A DNA stretch of 64,000 nucleotides, from NCBI RefSeq assembly GCF_024721305.1, contig NZ_JAMXOD010000001.1, positions 62,001 through 126,000 on the forward strand, given 5' to 3'. The DNA is from Aequitasia blattaphilus. GTDB lineage: Bacteria > Bacillota > Clostridia > Lachnospirales > Lachnospiraceae. Each line of letters opens with the position of its first letter. Position 1 is the stretch's first letter. Below, in pieces: positions 44,366 through 53,383 of this stretch. The translations under genes and the position numbers were made by a program. Under the pieces are notes generated by a model. That model made no database searches. It saw nothing but the letters and a program-made list of their open reading frames with translations, and was not told the origin of the DNA.

Positions 44366-45067
44366 TTATGAAACTTCAAATTTGTATCCAATGCCCCATA
44401 CTGTGCCGAGCTTCCATTCTTTGTGATCTTTTATTTTTTCCCGCAGACGCTTGATATGTACATCTACGGTTCTGGTATCGCCAATGTAATCATAGCCCCA
44501 GATTTGATCAAGAAGCTGTTCTCTGGTAAATACTTGGTTTGGAGAAGCAGCCAGAAAATAGAGAAGCTCCATCTCTTTGGGGGGCATATCGACATGGGAA
44601 CCATCTACAATAACAGAATAATTTACCAGATTAATTTCCAGGCCAGGGTAAGATACGTATTTTTGGTTGGCTTTTGGTTTTGTGTCTTGCCCTTGATTCT
44701 GGAATCGACGCAAAACGGCTTTTACTCTTGCAACAAGTTCCTTTGTGTCAAAGGGCTTAATGAGGTAATCATCAGCACCAAGCTCCAGACCTAAAACTTT
44801 GTCAAATACCTCTCCCTTAGCAGAGAGCATAATGATAGGAACCGAAGAAGAAGTTCGGATTTCCCGGCAGACTTGATAGCCATCAATCCCTGGAAGCATA
44901 AGATCTAAAAGAATTAAATCTGGATTGTATAAATCAAAGACATTGATTGCATCTTCACCGCTGTGAACCATTTTTGTATCATAACATTCCTTTGTCAAAT
45001 ACAGGGAAATTAGTTCAGCGATATTTTCATCGTCATCGACAATTAAAATTTTTGTTTTTTCTACCAT
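44366..45067 (-). CDS. OmpR/PhoB-family response regulator
   Basis: A 233-residue regulator. The receiver domain (residues about 5-120) has the acidic pair in ILIVDDDENIAEL, the phospho-aspartate in PDLILLDLMLPGIDGY and the conserved lysine in DDYLIKPFDTKELVARV. The C-terminal winged helix (about 140-230) has LLYFLAASPNQVFTREQLLDQIWGYDYIGDTRTVDVHIKRLREKI. It is cotranscribed with the histidine kinase downstream and starts 11 bases after mutS2. GGAG precedes the start. Confidence 0.96.
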   Translation of the reverse strand: MVEKTKILIVDDDENIAELISLYLTKECYDTKMVHSGEDAINVFDLYNPDLILLDLMLPGIDGYQVCREIRTSSSVPIIMLSAKGEVFDKVLGLELGADDYLIKPFDTKELVARVKAVLRRFQNQGQDTKPKANQKYVSYPGLEINLVNYSVIVDGSHVDMPPKEMELLYFLAASPNQVFTREQLLDQIWGYDYIGDTRTVDVHIKRLREKIKDHKEWKLGTVWGIGYKFEVS

Positions 45068-45078
45068 TGGTATACTCC

Positions 45079-47454
45079 TTATTTAAATTCTACGATTGTA
45101 ACACCGCTGTCTCCTTCACCGAATTCACCGAGGCGGAAGGATTTTATATAATTCTGTCTTTTTAGATATTCATGTACGCCTTTGCGAAGAGCGCCAGTTC
45201 CTTTTCCGTGGACAACACGAACAGAAGGAAGGTGGGCAAGATAAGCATCATCCAAGTATTTATCCAAGGAAGAAATTGCCTCATCTACTGTTTTACCCAG
45301 AAGATTTATTTCCGGCCGAATCTGGAAAGATTTTCCCATTTTCATCTTCTGATTTCCCTTTTGTTCCCGGCTTTTCTTTAAATACAAAGGTTCTTCATCA
45401 ATGATTTCCAAGTCTCCAATAGGAAATTTGGATTTGATGATACCCATTTGAACTTGTACAAGACCTTTACGATCGGGAGGAGCAATAACGTGTCCTTTTA
45501 CATTCAGACTTAAGACTTTAACGCTTTCTCCTAGCTTGAATTCCTCGGGCTTATGAGCCTTAGCTGGTTTGCTTTGAAGAGAGGCATTTTTGTCTTGAAG
45601 GCCGGACATTTTCTTTCGAAGACGTTCCCGTTCTCTTTCAACGTCTGCCATAGTTACAGGTGCAGAGCCCATCTTCCGAAGGGTCTTTACGATTTCATCG
45701 GCTTCGGCCTTTGCACTGCTTAGTATTTCTCGTGCTTCTTCTGTGGCCTCCCGGATTTTTCGCTCCTTTTCCTGACGCAGTTTTTCTTTTTCTTTTTCCA
45801 CACTGTTTTTCAAACTGGAAATTTCATTTTTATACCGTTTGATTTCTTCCCGGTCTTGTTCTAATTCTTTTCTGGAAGCATCTAAATCTGTAAGAAGATC
45901 TTCGAAGGATTCATCTTGTGAGGAAAGCTGTTCTCTGGCTTTTTCAATAATGTTATCAGAAAGTCCAAGCTTACTGGCAATTGCAAAGGCATTACTCTTT
46001 CCGGGAATGCCAATCAGTAGGCGGTAGGTAGGCCGTAGAGTCTCAACATCAAACTCACAGCTGGCATTTTCAATACCTGGAGTAGACATTGCGTACACTT
46101 TAAGCTCACTATAATGTGTTGTAGCTACGCAGCGCACTTGCTTTTGAAAGAGATGGTCTAAAATTGAAATTGCAAGAGCAGCACCTTCCGTAGGGTCTGT
46201 TCCAGCACCGAGTTCATCAAAAAGAACTAAGGAATCTCTATTGGCTTCATCTAAAAAAGATACGATATTTGTCATATGGGAAGAGAAGGTACTGAGGCTT
46301 TGCTCAATGCTTTGCTCATCTCCAATATCAGCAAACACATTTTTAAAAATACAGAGCTTTGAACGATCCAGAGCTGGAATATGTAATCCGGATTGTCCCA
46401 TTAAAGTAAATAAACCGATGGTTTTGAGCGAAACTGTCTTACCTCCGGTATTAGGACCTGTAATAATTAAAAGATTAAAGTCTTCTCCTAAAGTAACCGT
46501 AATAGGAACGACTGTCTTCTGATCCAGAAGTGGATGACGGCCGCTTCGTATATGAATAATGCCCTGAGTATTAAAGAGTGGTTTTGAGGCGTTTTCTTCT
46601 AAAGAAAGAGAGCCTTTTGCAAAAATAAAATCAAGCTCACAAAGCACATGATAGTTTCTTCGGATTTCTGGGACATACTCGCCAGTGCTTGCACTTAAGG
46701 TGGCAAGAATTACTTGAATTTCATCATTTTCCTTTGCGTACAATTCTTTCAGCTCATTGTTTAAGTTTACAATGGTCATAGGCTCAATAAAAAGAGTAGA
46801 GCCGGTAGAGGATTGGTCATGAACCATCCCGGGCACTTGGTTTTTATACTCTGCTTTCACAGGGATACAGTAACGATCACCTCGCATGGTTATAATAGGA
46901 TCCTGTAGATAAGTACGATACCTTCCGTTTACCAGTTGGGTTAAAGTGGAGTGTATTTTATCATTGAGCCGCTGCATCGCAATACGAATATGTTTGAGTG
47001 TAGGACTGGCCTCATCACTGATTTCATCTTCAGAAAGAATGCATCTTGCAATCTCAGTAGAAAGAGGAGTAAGAGGCATGAGCTGATCAAAAAGTTCATT
47101 TAGTAAATCCTGCGTGTCATCATTTTGTTCCTGGCGGCCATAGGATTTTACTTGTCCGGTTATGCGGAGAAGCTTTTGTATATTTAGTAGTTCACCGCTG
47201 CCAAGGGTTCCTCCGATTTCCAGACGTTTCAAGGAGCCATCCACGGGAATAAGACCGTAAAAGGAAGGGTTTCCTTTTTTAACCAGACGAGTAAAGGCAC
47301 AAGAGGTTTCTTCTTGGGCACGGTTGATTTGCTCTAAGCTGGTCATGGGTTTTAAGTTTTCGCAAAGGCGTTTTCCTCCTACAGAGGAGGCATGGTTTTT
47401 CAGTTGTTCAATTATTTTTGGATATTCTAGTTTTATTAAAGTTTTTTCATTCAT
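45079..47454 (-). CDS. mutS2: endonuclease MutS2
   Basis: A protein of about 791 residues related to MutS but lacking its mismatch-recognition domain; homologues rescue collided ribosomes or restrain recombination. The ATPase carries Walker A LLIITGPNTGGKTVSLKTIG and LVLFDELGAGTDPTEGAAL. A coiled coil (about 520-630) precedes a KOW-like stretch and the C-terminal Smr domain (about 715-791) with VRVVHGKGTGALRKGVHEYL. The usual Smr LDLR/LDxR start reads INLLGKT here, so the nuclease acid and arginine are absent. The GTG at 47463 is in frame; AGGTG spacing favours the ATG at 47454. It leads the two-component operon. Confidence 0.94.
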   Translation of the reverse strand: MNEKTLIKLEYPKIIEQLKNHASSVGGKRLCENLKPMTSLEQINRAQEETSCAFTRLVKKGNPSFYGLIPVDGSLKRLEIGGTLGSGELLNIQKLLRITGQVKSYGRQEQNDDTQDLLNELFDQLMPLTPLSTEIARCILSEDEISDEASPTLKHIRIAMQRLNDKIHSTLTQLVNGRYRTYLQDPIITMRGDRYCIPVKAEYKNQVPGMVHDQSSTGSTLFIEPMTIVNLNNELKELYAKENDEIQVILATLSASTGEYVPEIRRNYHVLCELDFIFAKGSLSLEENASKPLFNTQGIIHIRSGRHPLLDQKTVVPITVTLGEDFNLLIITGPNTGGKTVSLKTIGLFTLMGQSGLHIPALDRSKLCIFKNVFADIGDEQSIEQSLSTFSSHMTNIVSFLDEANRDSLVLFDELGAGTDPTEGAALAISILDHLFQKQVRCVATTHYSELKVYAMSTPGIENASCEFDVETLRPTYRLLIGIPGKSNAFAIASKLGLSDNIIEKAREQLSSQDESFEDLLTDLDASRKELEQDREEIKRYKNEISSLKNSVEKEKEKLRQEKERKIREATEEAREILSSAKAEADEIVKTLRKMGSAPVTMADVERERERLRKKMSGLQDKNASLQSKPAKAHKPEEFKLGESVKVLSLNVKGHVIAPPDRKGLVQVQMGIIKSKFPIGDLEIIDEEPLYLKKSREQKGNQKMKMGKSFQIRPEINLLGKTVDEAISSLDKYLDDAYLAHLPSVRVVHGKGTGALRKGVHEYLKRQNYIKSFRLGEFGEGDSGVTIVEFK

Positions 47455-47482
47455 ATTTTTCACCTAGACATATTCTACCTTA

Positions 47483-47511
47483 TTGAACATTTAATAGCAA
47501 TCAGTTATACT
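47483..47511 (+). promoter_or_regulatory. promoter of the HtrA-like gene
   Basis: TTGAAC (47483-47488), 17 bases, TATACT (47506-47511), 29 bases before the start codon. Confidence 0.75.
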
Positions 47512-47540
47512 GTAAAAAGGGCAATAAAGGAGATATACAT

Positions 47541-48791
47541 ATGGATGAGGAAAAGCGCCCAAGTGGGGAAGAACATTCTTTTTTCAAGGAAACGATTAAG
47601 GATGAGAAGGTAGATAATAAAAAAATTTTAAAGGCATGTATGAAGTTTGCTGGTAAAGCGCTGATATTTGGTCTTCTCGCAAGCATAGCTTTTGGTGTGT
47701 CAAAACCTTGGTTTGACCCTTCGTCCAACAATCAGCAGATTACGATTGAGGATCAGGAACAAGAAGAGAATGAAAAGGAAGAGGAGCAGGTAGAAGAAGA
47801 TTTAACCCCACAGGAACAGGGAGAAAAAAACTACCAGGAAATGAATCGCGCAAGAAATACAGTAGCGAACACAGTATTTAAAAGTGTTGTAGAAATAGAA
47901 GGTATTTTAGATGACGAGCAATGGAAGTCCAGTTCTTTTGAAAAGACAAATGTGGTTTCCGGCTTGATTTTAGCAGAGACAGGAAAAGAAGTGCTCATCT
48001 ATGGCAGAACCAATATTGCCAAAGGCGCGACAAGCTTTAAGGTTACCTTTAATGATAATAAAACCTATGTGGCTTCTTTGCGAAATAAGGAAGAGGTTCT
48101 GGGCTTTGGAGTCTACTCTGTGGACAAAGAAAGTATGGATGAAACGACGATTAATCAAATCACGATTCCTCAGCTCGGCAATTTGGCAGGTGTGGGAAGA
48201 GGAGATAATATTATTGTTCTGGGGCATCCATTTGGGTATAGTAATGGTCTTGGCTTTGGAAATGTATCTTCAATCAAAAAGGTGGTTTCTAAGTATGATG
48301 GAGAATTTCATGTTATTGCAACAGATGTTCCGGCAGCAGAAAATGGGACAGGTTTTATTGCAAATATGGAGGGAGAAATCATTGGTATGGTTGACCAGCA
48401 GCTATCAGAATCGCCAAGCATGAGTCTCATAACTGGCTATGGCATTTCGGATTTAAAAGTGCGCATTGAAAAGCTGTTAAATAATATCTCGATTCCATAT
48501 GTCGGAGTACTGGGAATCGACGTTACAGAAGAGATTGAAGAAAAAGGTATTCCAAAAGGAATTTATGTAAAGAATGTGGCTGGAGATTCACCGGCGATGA
48601 ATGCAGGAATTCAACCGGGAGATGTCATTACTGAAGTTGCAGGAAACCCTGTGGCAACAGTGAGTGGATACGGTGCAGAAATCATGAAAATAGAACCAGG
48701 AAAAGCAGTGAAAATAGAAGGACTTCGCAAGGGAGCGGGAGAGGAATATGTAGATGTGACTTTTACCGTAGAAGTAGGGACAAAACAATAA
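47541..48791 (+). CDS. HtrA/DegP-like membrane protein without catalytic triad (pseudoprotease)
   Basis: A 416-residue protein with a cytoplasmic N-terminus, one transmembrane helix (about 35-52), an acidic linker, a trypsin-like S1C fold (about 100-290) and a C-terminal PDZ domain (about 305-410, with AGDSPAMNAGIQPGDVITEVAG). The fold and order match HtrA, but the catalytic residues are gone: the His segment (normally TN-x-HV) reads LIYGRTN, the Asp segment (D-x-DLAVL) reads VLGFGVYSVD, and the Ser loop (GNSGGPL) reads ENGTGFI. It therefore cannot cut by the usual mechanism and more likely binds misfolded or surface proteins. Similar degenerate HtrA proteins occur in Lachnospiraceae in my recollection. 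Confidence 0.85.
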   Translation: MDEEKRPSGEEHSFFKETIKDEKVDNKKILKACMKFAGKALIFGLLASIAFGVSKPWFDPSSNNQQITIEDQEQEENEKEEEQVEEDLTPQEQGEKNYQEMNRARNTVANTVFKSVVEIEGILDDEQWKSSSFEKTNVVSGLILAETGKEVLIYGRTNIAKGATSFKVTFNDNKTYVASLRNKEEVLGFGVYSVDKESMDETTINQITIPQLGNLAGVGRGDNIIVLGHPFGYSNGLGFGNVSSIKKVVSKYDGEFHVIATDVPAAENGTGFIANMEGEIIGMVDQQLSESPSMSLITGYGISDLKVRIEKLLNNISIPYVGVLGIDVTEEIEEKGIPKGIYVKNVAGDSPAMNAGIQPGDVITEVAGNPVATVSGYGAEIMKIEPGKAVKIEGLRKGAGEEYVDVTFTVEVGTKQ

Positions 48792-48809
48792 ATCAGAAAG
48801 AGGAAAGAT

Positions 48810-49751
48810 ATGAAATATATTAATGAATTGCGGGATGGAGATAATGTGAGAGGAGTCTATCTGTGTAAGGGTAAAAGAGTGGCTCAGACAAGAAATGGAA
48901 AGCCTTATGATAATCTCCTGATTCAAGATAAAAGTGGAACCATTGATGGGAAAATCTGGGATCCAAATTCTGGAGGAATTGCAGATTATGACGAAAAGGA
49001 TTTTGTTGAAATTGTAGGAGAGGTAATTAGTTATAACAATAATCTGCAGTTAAATATTAGACAACTGAGAGTTGCAAAAGAGGGAGAATATAATCCGGGA
49101 GATTATATGCCAACGACAGAGAAAAGTGTGGACGAAATGTACGATGAGCTTTTAAGCTTCATAAATCGTATAGAGAATACATACCTAAAGAAGGCACTAT
49201 CCTTTTATTTCGTAGAGGATGCAGCTTTTATTCAGTGCTTTAAAAACCATTCTGCGGCAAAGACCGTTCATCATGGGTTTGCTGGAGGACTTTTAGAGCA
49301 TACTCTAAGTGTTGTAAAGTTCTGTGAATATATGATTGGAGCCTATCCGATTTTAAATGCAGACTTGCTTTATGCAGCTGCGCTCTTTCATGATATCGGA
49401 AAAATAAGAGAGCTTTCTGCATTTCCAGATAATGATTATACAGATGCGGGTCAACTTTTAGGCCATATTGTGATAGGTGTGGAGATGATAGATGAAAGTA
49501 TTCGTCATATAGAAGGATTTCCTGTTGTTTTGGCAAATGAGTTAAAGCATTGTGTCGTGGCTCACCACGGAGAGCTGGAGTATGGTTCGCCAAAGAAGCC
49601 GGCTCTTGCAGAGGCTTTAGCTTTAAACTTTGCAGATTGTACAGATGCGAAGATGCAGACGATGACAGAGCTTTTAAAGGATCGAGAAGATACAGGTTGG
49701 ATTGGATATAACCGTCTCTTTGAATCAAATATAAGAAAGACAAGCGAATAG
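48810..49751 (+). CDS. yhaM: 3'-5' exoribonuclease YhaM-family
   Basis: A 313-residue RNase with an N-terminal OB-fold nucleic-acid-binding domain (residues about 10-90, VRGVYLCKGKRVAQTRNGKPYDNLLIQDKSGTIDGKIW) and an HD phosphohydrolase domain (about 150-290). Metal ligands are in HHGFAGGLLEHTLSVV, AALFHDIGKIREL and LKHCVVAHHGELEYGSPKKP. In Bacillus YhaM trims RNA 3' ends. It follows the HtrA-like gene after 18 bases and is directly upstream of rlmD. Confidence 0.92.
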   Translation: MKYINELRDGDNVRGVYLCKGKRVAQTRNGKPYDNLLIQDKSGTIDGKIWDPNSGGIADYDEKDFVEIVGEVISYNNNLQLNIRQLRVAKEGEYNPGDYMPTTEKSVDEMYDELLSFINRIENTYLKKALSFYFVEDAAFIQCFKNHSAAKTVHHGFAGGLLEHTLSVVKFCEYMIGAYPILNADLLYAAALFHDIGKIRELSAFPDNDYTDAGQLLGHIVIGVEMIDESIRHIEGFPVVLANELKHCVVAHHGELEYGSPKKPALAEALALNFADCTDAKMQTMTELLKDREDTGWIGYNRLFESNIRKTSE

Positions 49752-49752
49752 A

Positions 49753-51123
49753 ATGAAAAAGAATGATGTTGTAAAAGTGACAATTGAAGATATAGGAATT
49801 AATGGAGAAGGGATAGGGAAGATACAGAACTATCCCCTCTTTGTTAAAGGCGGGATTCCAGGAGATGAAATTCTGGCTCGTATTACGAAAACGAAGAAAA
49901 CATATGGGTATGGCCGAGTAGAAGAAATATTACATCCATCACCGGATCGAATTGAGCCTCCTTGTCCCATTGCGGAACCCTGTGGAGGCTGTCAGCTTCA
50001 AGCATTGTCTTATGAGAAGCAGCTGACGTTTAAAGAAAAAACCGTAAAAGGAAATCTGGAAAGGATTGGGAAAGTTCCTTCCCCATTGCTGGAGAAAGTG
50101 ATGAACCCAATTGTTGGAATGGAAGAGCCATTTCGCTATCGCAACAAAGCGGCGTATCCTATTGGACGAAATCGAGATGGAAGAATAGTGGCAGGGTTTT
50201 ATGCTGGAAGAACTCATCAGATTATTCCTGTAGATGATTGTCTCCTAGGAAAGAAAGAAAATAAAACCATATTAAACAAAATAATTTCTCATATGGAAAA
50301 ACATCAGATTGAACCTTATGATGAGGTAGGACACAGGGGACTTATTCGTCATGTTTTGATTCGGTATGGAGAAAAAACGGGAGAGTGGATGGTTTCTATT
50401 GTCATTAATGGAAATACAATTCCCAAGAAAGAGGAGCTAATAGAGGCACTTGTGGGGATTCAGGGAATGACGAGTATTTCCTTGTCTGTTAATAAAAAGA
50501 ACACGAATGTTATCATGGGAAATGAGATTATCACAATCTGGGGGCAAGAGTATATTACAGATAAAATTGGCGATTTGAGCTTTCAGATTTCCCCCCTTGC
50601 TTTTTACCAAGTCAACCAAAAACAAACAGAGAAGTTGTATAATCTGGCTCTTACCTATGCAGACCTGAAAGGAAAAGAAAAGGTTTGGGATCTTTATTGT
50701 GGAATCGGCACAATTTCTTTGTTTCTGGCTCAAAAAGCAGAGATGGTATACGGCGTGGAAGTTGTTCCAGAGGCAATTGAAAATGCAAAAGAAAATGCAA
50801 AAATAAATGGACTTGCAAATGCCCGGTTTTATGTGGGAAAGGCAGAAGAAGTTCTGCCGGCACATATAAAGGAGCATGGAAGAGCCGAGGTAATTGTTGT
50901 AGACCCTCCAAGAAAGGGTTGTGCAGAATCGCTTTTAGAGACTATGGTAAATATGGAACCAGAGAGAATTGTGTACGTAAGTTGTGACAGTGCCACTTTA
51001 GCAAGGGATGTGAAGTATCTAAGAGAGAATGGATATGAGTTGAGGGAAGTGACACCTGTGGATCAGTTTGGGATGACGGTGCATGTTGAGTGCGTTTGCT
51101 TAATGACGAGAAAAGAGACGTAA
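49753..51123 (+). CDS. rlmD: 23S rRNA (uracil-C5)-methyltransferase RlmD-family
   Basis: A 456-residue SAM-dependent methyltransferase of the TrmA/RumA family. A TRAM domain (residues about 1-60), [4Fe-4S] cysteines in PPCPIAEPCGGCQ with a fourth in VDDCLLGKK, and a C-terminal Rossmann domain with VWDLYCGIGTISLFLAQKAEMVYGVE, VDPPRKGC and the catalytic cysteine in IVYVSCDSATLARDV. The family methylates U747 or U1939 of 23S rRNA; in Firmicutes one enzyme (RlmCD) may do both, so the exact site is open. It starts one base after the yhaM stop and is the last core gene before the accessory region. Confidence 0.92.
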   Translation: MKKNDVVKVTIEDIGINGEGIGKIQNYPLFVKGGIPGDEILARITKTKKTYGYGRVEEILHPSPDRIEPPCPIAEPCGGCQLQALSYEKQLTFKEKTVKGNLERIGKVPSPLLEKVMNPIVGMEEPFRYRNKAAYPIGRNRDGRIVAGFYAGRTHQIIPVDDCLLGKKENKTILNKIISHMEKHQIEPYDEVGHRGLIRHVLIRYGEKTGEWMVSIVINGNTIPKKEELIEALVGIQGMTSISLSVNKKNTNVIMGNEIITIWGQEYITDKIGDLSFQISPLAFYQVNQKQTEKLYNLALTYADLKGKEKVWDLYCGIGTISLFLAQKAEMVYGVEVVPEAIENAKENAKINGLANARFYVGKAEEVLPAHIKEHGRAEVIVVDPPRKGCAESLLETMVNMEPERIVYVSCDSATLARDVKYLRENGYELREVTPVDQFGMTVHVECVCLMTRKET

Positions 51124-51376
51124 AAGTACCGAAAAAGCCGATAAAATGGGCGTTTCTCGGAAGTTGGAGCAAGATGTGAATGACTGGAGAATTTGAAAAA
51201 GAGGGTGAGATTTCAATGATGCCTTGATGGGATTTTGAAACCTGCCCTATGACTTATTATTCGTTTTTGGCTTGGTGAGTGTGCAGACGATTATTGAAAG
51301 CAATCGAAGAGACTGAAAAGATAGATGAATGGCTGATGTATGGAATTGATGTCAAATGAGCAAGGAGAAAATTCAA
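51124..51376. other. gene-free stretch at left edge of accessory region
   Basis: About 250 bases with no convincing gene, terminator or promoter. It marks the change from an ordered core operon to mobile debris. The right end holds the ribosome binding site (AAGGAG) of the next gene. Confidence 0.5.
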
Positions 51377-52303
51377 ATGATGAATTTAGGAAAATTGAAA
51401 GAAATAAAGGATTTGAGGAAAGTGTGGCCACATGAAGCATTGGATTTCACACCGTGGCTTGCTGAAGAAGAAAACCTTGCTTTGTTAACGGATGCAGTAG
51501 GTTTGGAGATTACTGTAGATGAAACCGAGTCAAGTGTCGGCGATTTTAATGTAGATATTTATGCGACTGAAACCGGGACGGATAGAAAAATCATTATTGA
51601 AAATCAGCTGGAGGACACCAACCACGATCATCTTGGCAAACTGATTACATATGCATCAGGCAAATCAGCGGATATTGTAATTTGGGTGGTAAAGCGCGCT
51701 CGTGAAGAACACAGGGCGGCAATTGAGTGGCTCAATAACCACACTGATGAGAACATAGCATTCTTCCTTTTGGAAATAAAGCTGTATCAAATTGGTAATT
51801 CGGACATTGCGGTAAAGTTTGAGGTGGTCGAGAAGCCCAATGACTGGACGAAAGAAATTAAACGACAGGCAAGCAGTTCTCCCACGCTGCAGGCAAGATA
51901 TGATTATTGGGTTGCCTTTAACGAATATGCTTTCAATAATGCGGCGTTTGCTAAGGCTTTTAACAGAAGAAAAGCCAGCACTGACCATTGGATGACATTG
52001 AGTGTTGGATCTTCTGCCTGCCATATCGGTTTACTGCAAGTCAGGAAAGATAACAATATTACCGTAGAATGGTACATTACTGACGATAAAGAGCTTTATC
52101 AGAAATTTTATTCCCACAAGGCGGACATTGAATCAGATATGGGAATGATGCTAGATTGGAGAGAATTGCCGGATAAGAAGGCAAGCAGGATTCTGGTAAT
52201 TCATGATGCAGATTTTGATAATAAGGATAAATGGTCGGAGCAGTTCGATTGGGCGATGGATGTTGCGATGAAGATGAAGAAAGCGTTTAAGAAGTATTTG
52301 TAA
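51377..52303 (+). CDS. DUF4268-type protein with PD-(D/E)XK-like N-terminus
   Basis: A protein of about 308 residues. The N-terminal half has features of a restriction-nuclease fold: VGDFNVDIYATE followed by KIIIENQLEDTNHDHLGKLITYASG, where D, then E-x-Q, stand in the usual active-site order. The C-terminal half (about 165-305, with ARYDYWVAFNEYAFNN and WMTLSVGSSACHIGLLQ) matches my memory of DUF4268. Such proteins are scattered, often on mobile elements, with no proven function. The frame opens at an ATG at 51356; AAGGAGAAA favours the ATG at 51377 or 51380. It is the first accessory gene after rlmD. Confidence 0.7.
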   Translation: MMNLGKLKEIKDLRKVWPHEALDFTPWLAEEENLALLTDAVGLEITVDETESSVGDFNVDIYATETGTDRKIIIENQLEDTNHDHLGKLITYASGKSADIVIWVVKRAREEHRAAIEWLNNHTDENIAFFLLEIKLYQIGNSDIAVKFEVVEKPNDWTKEIKRQASSSPTLQARYDYWVAFNEYAFNNAAFAKAFNRRKASTDHWMTLSVGSSACHIGLLQVRKDNNITVEWYITDDKELYQKFYSHKADIESDMGMMLDWRELPDKKASRILVIHDADFDNKDKWSEQFDWAMDVAMKMKKAFKKYL

Positions 52304-52335
52304 TCCAAAGTACAGAACTTAGAAGAGAATAGTAT

Positions 52336-52770
52336 ATGGAAAAGATAAGTACTGATATCGTGAAAGAATATTTGCAAAAGGGTGGGAGTGCTGTTTTAGA
52401 TATTGCAAGAGAAGTTTATGAAGACAGAGCCGATTAAGCATTTTCAGAAGCAATCGAAATGGGAATAACAAATACGATTGCGGCTCTCTATGATGTGGGT
52501 GTAAATGATGAAGAGATTGCACGGGTTCTTAACAAATTTTGGGGTATCAGCAGCAGGGAAGTGGACGAGAGGATACTGTTTGAAATGCATAATGCTGCGA
52601 AAAGAGAATTAAGGCACTATTTAAAAATGCAGGGATATTCGGATGTGGATATCCAACATTTTATGATTTCTACTAAAGCAGATGCCAAGATCAGTCATGA
52701 TAAAGACTTATGGAAATTGAGCAAAACACCTGAGAAACTTTTCAAGGCTGTGAAAAAGGAATCCAAGTAA
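52336..52770 (+). pseudogene. hypothetical gene broken by an in-frame TAA
   Basis: From the ATG at 52336 the frame reads MEKISTDIVKEYLQKGGSA... to ...YEDRAD, meets TAA at 52435-52437, then continues in the same frame as AFSEAIEMGITNTIAALYDVG... to ...FKAVKKESK at 52770. The product would be about 144 residues. The distal part (about 103 residues from an ATG at 52459) may still be translated alone. No family recognised; the stretch NDEEIARVLNKFWGIS looks like a small helical DNA-binding or regulatory segment. Confidence 0.65.
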
Positions 52771-52800
52771 GGATTTTAGATGTATCACGATGTTCCAGCA

Positions 52801-52814
52801 GGTGCAAATGCACC
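52801..52814. repeat. short perfect inverted repeat
   Basis: GGTGCA-AA-TGCACC in a non-coding stretch of mobile debris. Function not apparent. Confidence 0.3.
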
Positions 52815-52965
52815 GGCTACCATTAAATAATGTTACCTGTGTGAATTTGTTGATAAGTGGGTTAAATTTGCATTGTATAGCTTTTAGAACAGCAATAGAT
52901 GAAACAGTTGTGTGATTGATACAAAGAACAAAGCCTGGATGTGGCTTGGATAAGGGTTTCTGTAA

Positions 52966-52993
52966 ATGACCGAATGTAGCGGTCATATTTTTT
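52966..52993 (+). terminator. possible terminator in mobile debris
   Basis: ATGACCG (52966-52972) and CGGTCAT (52980-52986) with a 7-base loop, followed by ATTTTTT. Confidence 0.5.
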
Positions 52994-53034
52994 GCCCGGA
53001 AGTACGAAAATGGCTGAACCCAGAGTAACGAGAT

Positions 53035-53328
53035 ATGGCGGATTTAGCATACGCTTTTACCGATTGCTGTGGGGTATCGTTATTATGGTTAATGGTTGTA
53101 ACGATAGAAAAAGCCCCGATGAATATGGAATTCATCAAGGCTCATTCCATGCGTACCTTATCCCACTGCTTTATATGCGGTCATGTTCATGATGAACTGA
53201 TTATTGAGTGCAGCATGGGAGTTTCCCTTGATGCCGTGTGTGAGCAGATGGGCAGAACTCCGACTTGGATTTCAGGACTTCTGCTCCGAGTGGACGGGTT
53301 CGAATGCAGCTTCTATAAAAAAGATTAG
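53035..53328 (+). pseudogene. remnant of phage-type family A DNA polymerase (C-terminal end)
   Basis: A 97-residue open frame. Its second half, with RTLSHCFICGHVHDELIIE and, further on, VCEQMGRTP and FYKKD at the very end, is the C-terminus of the family A (PolI-like) DNA polymerases carried by phages and integrative elements; HVHDE holds the catalytic motif C acid. The first part is scrambled and no upstream polymerase exists, so only the tail survives. It sits just before a SHOCT-like gene and recombinases, the order in which such polymerase genes are often found at the end of integrative elements. Confidence 0.6.
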
Positions 53329-53343
53329 GAAAACGTCAGATTA

Positions 53344-53375
53344 CACCTCCTGCCAAGGCTATAAGGTAGGAGGTG
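53344..53375 (+). promoter_or_regulatory. hairpin covering the ribosome binding site of the SHOCT-like gene
   Basis: CACCTCCTGCC (53344-53354) pairs with GGTAGGAGGTG (53365-53375) at 10 Watson-Crick positions plus one mismatch/wobble. The right arm is the Shine-Dalgarno sequence of the ATG at 53384. It could hide the site, or, with the following CTTTT, act as a weak terminator. Confidence 0.55.
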
Positions 53376-53383
53376 CTTTTCAA

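Noticed and set aside
47525-47545. The bases before the HtrA-like start (AAGGAGATATACATATG) equal the ribosome binding site region of common T7 expression vectors.
   Set aside because: No T7 promoter, lac operator or other vector sequence is nearby, and the genomic context is continuous; a chance match in AT-rich leader sequence is more likely than contamination.
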